A stretch of DNA of 9,382 nucleotides. It comes from Spirochaetia bacterium. GTDB taxonomy: Bacteria; Spirochaetota; Spirochaetia; Treponematales; Breznakiellaceae. The stretch is taken from positions 1 through 9,382 of the forward strand of contig BNUV01000098.1 of NCBI GenBank assembly GCA_025997615.1, in the 5' to 3' direction. The first letter of the stretch is position 1. Every line of letters begins with the position of its first letter. The notes under the pieces were generated by a model. It searched no databases, was not told the DNA's origin, and saw only the letters and a list, made by a program, of their open reading frames with translations. Below are positions 8,127 through 9,382 of this stretch, one piece after another. The translations under genes and the position numbers were made by a program.

Positions 8127-8162
8127 CGGTTTGCAAACACGTTTTATCTTTTTTGCAGGGCT

Positions 8163-8354
8163 GGTAGCGGAATCGGAACGTACTGCCATGACGAGGAAGA
8201 CACCCATGAAATGCACTACCGCCTGGACCGGCCGGGGACGCAACCCCCGGCGGGCGGCTGCGAACAGCAGGACCTGGGTCTTCTCATCAACGTACCCCAG
8301 GAATATTCCGGCGGCACGATGTATGTATCGGGCCGTCTCCCGAACATTTTTTAG
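8163..8354 (+). pseudogene. Probable 3' remnant of an unrecognised GC-rich gene
   Basis: From about 8163 to the TAG at 8352-8354 one frame reads as protein-like sequence of about 63 residues, with GTYCHDEEDTHEMHYRLD and ending LINVPQEYSGGTMYVSGR plus LPNIF. About 70% of its third codon positions are G or C by hand count, as expected for a gene of the GC-rich background and unlike the AT-rich operon before it. It has no plausible start codon with a ribosome binding site. The frame happens to match the preceding gene beyond its TAA at 8124-8126, but composition changes sharply near 8160, so readthrough is unlikely. I read it as the tail of a gene cut when the operon arrived, or of a rearranged gene. 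I do not recognise the family. Confidence 0.35.
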
Positions 8355-8380
8355 GAAAAAAGTAAGTTATTTTAACGAAA

Positions 8381-8396
8381 CGTGAGAATTCTCACG
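8381..8396. promoter_or_regulatory. CRP/FNR-family operator (HcpR-like) upstream of hcp
   Basis: CGTGAGAATTCTCACG is a perfect 16-bp palindrome. It has the GTGA-N6-TCAC layout bound by CRP/FNR-family proteins. HcpR, a member of that family, controls hcp in many anaerobes and senses nitrosative stress. The centre lies at 8388.5, about 42 bases before the predicted transcription start at 8431, the normal place for a class II activator. The assignment to HcpR is inference; no regulator gene is in the window. Confidence 0.65.
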
Positions 8397-8418
8397 GCAA
8401 GCCCCGCAAATTCCGGTC

Positions 8419-8437
8419 TATACTGCCCTTATGGAGG
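8419..8437 (+). promoter_or_regulatory. hcp core promoter (-10 box) and ribosome binding site
   Basis: TATACT at 8419-8424 is a good -10 box. No convincing -35 box sits 17 bases upstream; the palindrome at 8381-8396 covers that side, as in activator-dependent promoters. GGAGG at 8433-8437 is 6 bases before the ATG at 8444. The predicted RNA start near 8431 would leave a very short leader of about 13 bases. Confidence 0.6.
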
Positions 8438-8438
8438 A

Positions 8439-8462
8439 TTAATATGTTTTGTTTTCAATGTG
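8439..8462 (+). repeat. Left arm of a 24-bp inverted repeat covering the hcp start
   Basis: These 24 bases run from TTAATATG through the sixth codon of hcp. They are the exact reverse complement of 9359-9382. Beyond the arm one base differs (G8463 against the complement of T9358) and then three more bases match. Together the arms bracket the inverted hcp fragment. Confidence 0.92.
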
Positions 8463-9377
8463 GACAAGCCCGGGAAAGCCCACTTCGGCGGTGGTGAATA
8501 CGCGGTCGCGGTAACTATCCTTTGGTGGCTGGATACAGTTTGTGGTAAAGAGTACCGCGCCGGGGATGCCGTCAAACTCGTTCCGCTGATTCTGCCATGC
8601 CGTACCAAAGTTGCCTTTCAAATGGGGGTACGCTTTAAGCGCGGGATACCCATGGGCGGGAAGCATCTCGCCGTGGGTATAAATGTTCACGCCCCAACCT
8701 TTTGACTGTTCCAAAAGCAGTTTAAGGTCCCGTAAGTCGTGGCCGGAAATAACAATAAACGGCCCCTTTTCGATGGTGAGCGGAACTGTGACCGGCACGG
8801 GTTTCCCGTAGGTTTCGGTATTCGCCTTGTCCAGAAGTTCCATACAAAGGAGATTCACTTTTCCGGTTTCCATAACAAGCGGCAAAAGTTCATCCATACC
8901 CAGTTCCGGATTTGCTACCGCTTCAAGGGCCTTACAGAAAAACCCGTCCATTTCGGCATTGGTAAAGCCCAAAACCGCCGCATGACAGGCATACGCCGCT
9001 ATTCCGCGGATCCCAAAAAGAATGAGCGACTTGAGGGAGCGGATATCCTCGCCGGCTTCCCAGACTTTGCTCATGTCAAAATCATCGCAGACCGCGGAGG
9101 CCGCAAACAACGCTATCCGTTCCTTATGGGCGTCATCGATACGGCTTTTAATAACCGCGTCATCAAAATTGACATTGGTTCCGGTAATAAAAAGCCCCTC
9201 CCGGATAATCCGGCGGCTGTTTTCCGTGGCCGGATGGCGGTTTGAAACCTTCGCCAGCATGACAAGCGCACCGGTAAACTTGTCCTGGATCTCTGCGGTG
9301 GCATCCTTCTTCCCGCATACGCCGCCCTTCGTACAAGCCGTTCCCTGGGCCGTCTGTTCACATTGAAAACAAAACAT
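8439..9377 (-). CDS. hcp: Hybrid-cluster protein Hcp (hydroxylamine reductase family), N-terminal 312 residues only
   Basis: Hcp is a cytoplasmic iron-sulfur protein known as a nitric oxide reductase and hydroxylamine reductase in nitrosative stress defence. The N-terminus carries the class I [4Fe-4S] motif C3-x2-C6-x8-C15-x5-C21. Later landmarks are TNVNFDDA (68-75), SGHDLRDLK (211-219) with His213, YTHGEMLPAHGYP (233-245) with Glu237, and TTNCIQPP (278-285) with Cys281; these three are hybrid-cluster ligands. The usual protein has about 550 residues. This frame stops after GFPGLVHIENKTY, so the remaining cysteine and glutamate ligands and the Glu-x-Lys region are missing, and it cannot form the full hybrid cluster. 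The last seven or so residues and the stop are encoded by the reverse complement of the gene's own start region, so the ending is created by the rearrangement. Any promoter for this strand would lie beyond 9382. Confidence 0.9.
   Translation of the reverse strand: MFCFQCEQTAQGTACTKGGVCGKKDATAEIQDKFTGALVMLAKVSNRHPATENSRRIIREGLFITGTNVNFDDAVIKSRIDDAHKERIALFAASAVCDDFDMSKVWEAGEDIRSLKSLILFGIRGIAAYACHAAVLGFTNAEMDGFFCKALEAVANPELGMDELLPLVMETGKVNLLCMELLDKANTETYGKPVPVTVPLTIEKGPFIVISGHDLRDLKLLLEQSKGWGVNIYTHGEMLPAHGYPALKAYPHLKGNFGTAWQNQRNEFDGIPGAVLFTTNCIQPPKDSYRDRVFTTAEVGFPGLVHIENKTY
8444..8497 (+). pseudogene. hcp: Orphan hcp start, cut off after about six codons
   Basis: Behind the operator, -10 box and GGAGG, the ATG at 8444 opens MFCFQC, the same first six residues as Hcp on the other strand. 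After codon 6 the sequence becomes the reverse complement of an internal part of hcp. The reading continues as GQARESPLRRWW and stops at TGA 8495-8497. The promoter therefore drives only a 17-residue nonsense peptide in this configuration. The break lies near 8462/8463. Confidence 0.6.
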
Positions 9378-9382
9378 ATTAA
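9359..9382 (-). repeat. Right arm of the 24-bp inverted repeat, running to the window end
   Basis: This is the reverse complement of 8439-8462 and contains the ATG of the 312-codon hcp frame at 9375-9377. It reaches the last base of the window, so its true length is unknown. A fold-back join would make it continue as the complement of GGAGG and the upstream promoter region. Confidence 0.92.

Noticed and set aside
8129..8138. Perfect 10-bp palindrome GTTTGCAAAC just after the operon, followed by T-rich DNA
   Set aside because: As a terminator it has no loop and a weak stem, and the T-run comes too late. It could be an operator, but there is no promoter next to it.
8110..8385. Open plus-strand frame of 91 codons starting inside the end of the RsbW-like gene
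   Set aside because: Its translation is rich in Arg and Thr with shadow-like composition. The overlapping frame ending at 8354 has much better coding character.
8382..8705. Plus-strand frame of 107 codons over the hcp promoter and antisense to hcp
   Set aside because: Most of it is the complement of clear Hcp coding sequence and it starts inside the operator palindrome.
8739..9245. Plus-strand frame of 168 codons antisense to hcp
   Set aside because: The minus strand carries strong Hcp motifs over the same bases; this is a composition shadow of the GC-rich gene.
8439..9382. Insertion sequence or transposon with terminal inverted repeats
   Set aside because: The enclosed frame is clearly Hcp, with no transposase, and the repeat is the start region of hcp itself.
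1..9382. CRISPR array, tRNA, rRNA or riboswitch
   Set aside because: No spaced direct repeats, tRNA-like folds or recognisable riboswitch cores were seen; gaps between genes are too short except 8127-8438, which is otherwise explained.

Overview
The window looks like anaerobe DNA, possibly from a spirochaete such as a gut treponeme. That is an inference from an Hcp-type hybrid-cluster protein, an HcpR-like operator, and the mix of SpoIIE phosphatase, RsbW-like kinase and lux-like genes; no marker here fixes the taxon. Base composition is patchy. Hand-counted 60-base samples give about 62% GC at 61-120 (phosphatase), 25% at 6601-6660 (operon) and 57% at 8941-9000 (hcp). The central operon therefore looks like an AT-rich insert in a more GC-rich chromosome.

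Layout: (1) 2-409 is the 3' end of a SpoIIE/RsbU-type phosphatase gene. (2) 424-452 is a near-consensus sigma-70 promoter. (3) 474-8126 is a tight five-gene plus-strand operon: an MFS exporter, a PaaK-like adenylate-forming enzyme, a LuxE-like acyl-protein synthetase, an 820-residue fusion of a LuxC-like acyl reductase with a second PaaK-like adenylating domain, and a two-part protein with an RsbW-like ATPase domain followed by a GNAT-like region. Junctions overlap by 4 and 1 bp or are separated by 17 and 6 bp. (4) 8127-8438 has no intact gene. It holds a GC-rich probable 3' gene remnant, then a CRP/FNR-type operator, a -10 box and a ribosome binding site arranged for hcp. (5) 8439-9382 is the first 312 codons of hcp, inverted relative to that promoter and bounded by a perfect 24-bp inverted repeat that runs to the last base of the window.

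How the genes may work together (inference): in bioluminescent bacteria LuxE activates a fatty acid as acyl-AMP, holds it on a C-terminal cysteine, and LuxC reduces it to an aldehyde. Both key cysteines are present here (LuxE-like Cys369, LuxC-like Cys258). There is no luciferase (LuxAB) and no acyl-transferase (LuxD). Two more adenylation domains and an exporter point instead to an acid-to-aldehyde pathway that makes and exports a small molecule. The RsbW-like/GNAT protein and the upstream phosphatase suggest a link to partner-switching control or acyl transfer.

The right end needs care. The hcp arrangement looks like a fold-back join, either an amplification or assembly artefact or a real inversion, rather than a working phase switch, because flipping the segment would still leave hcp stopped at codon 312.
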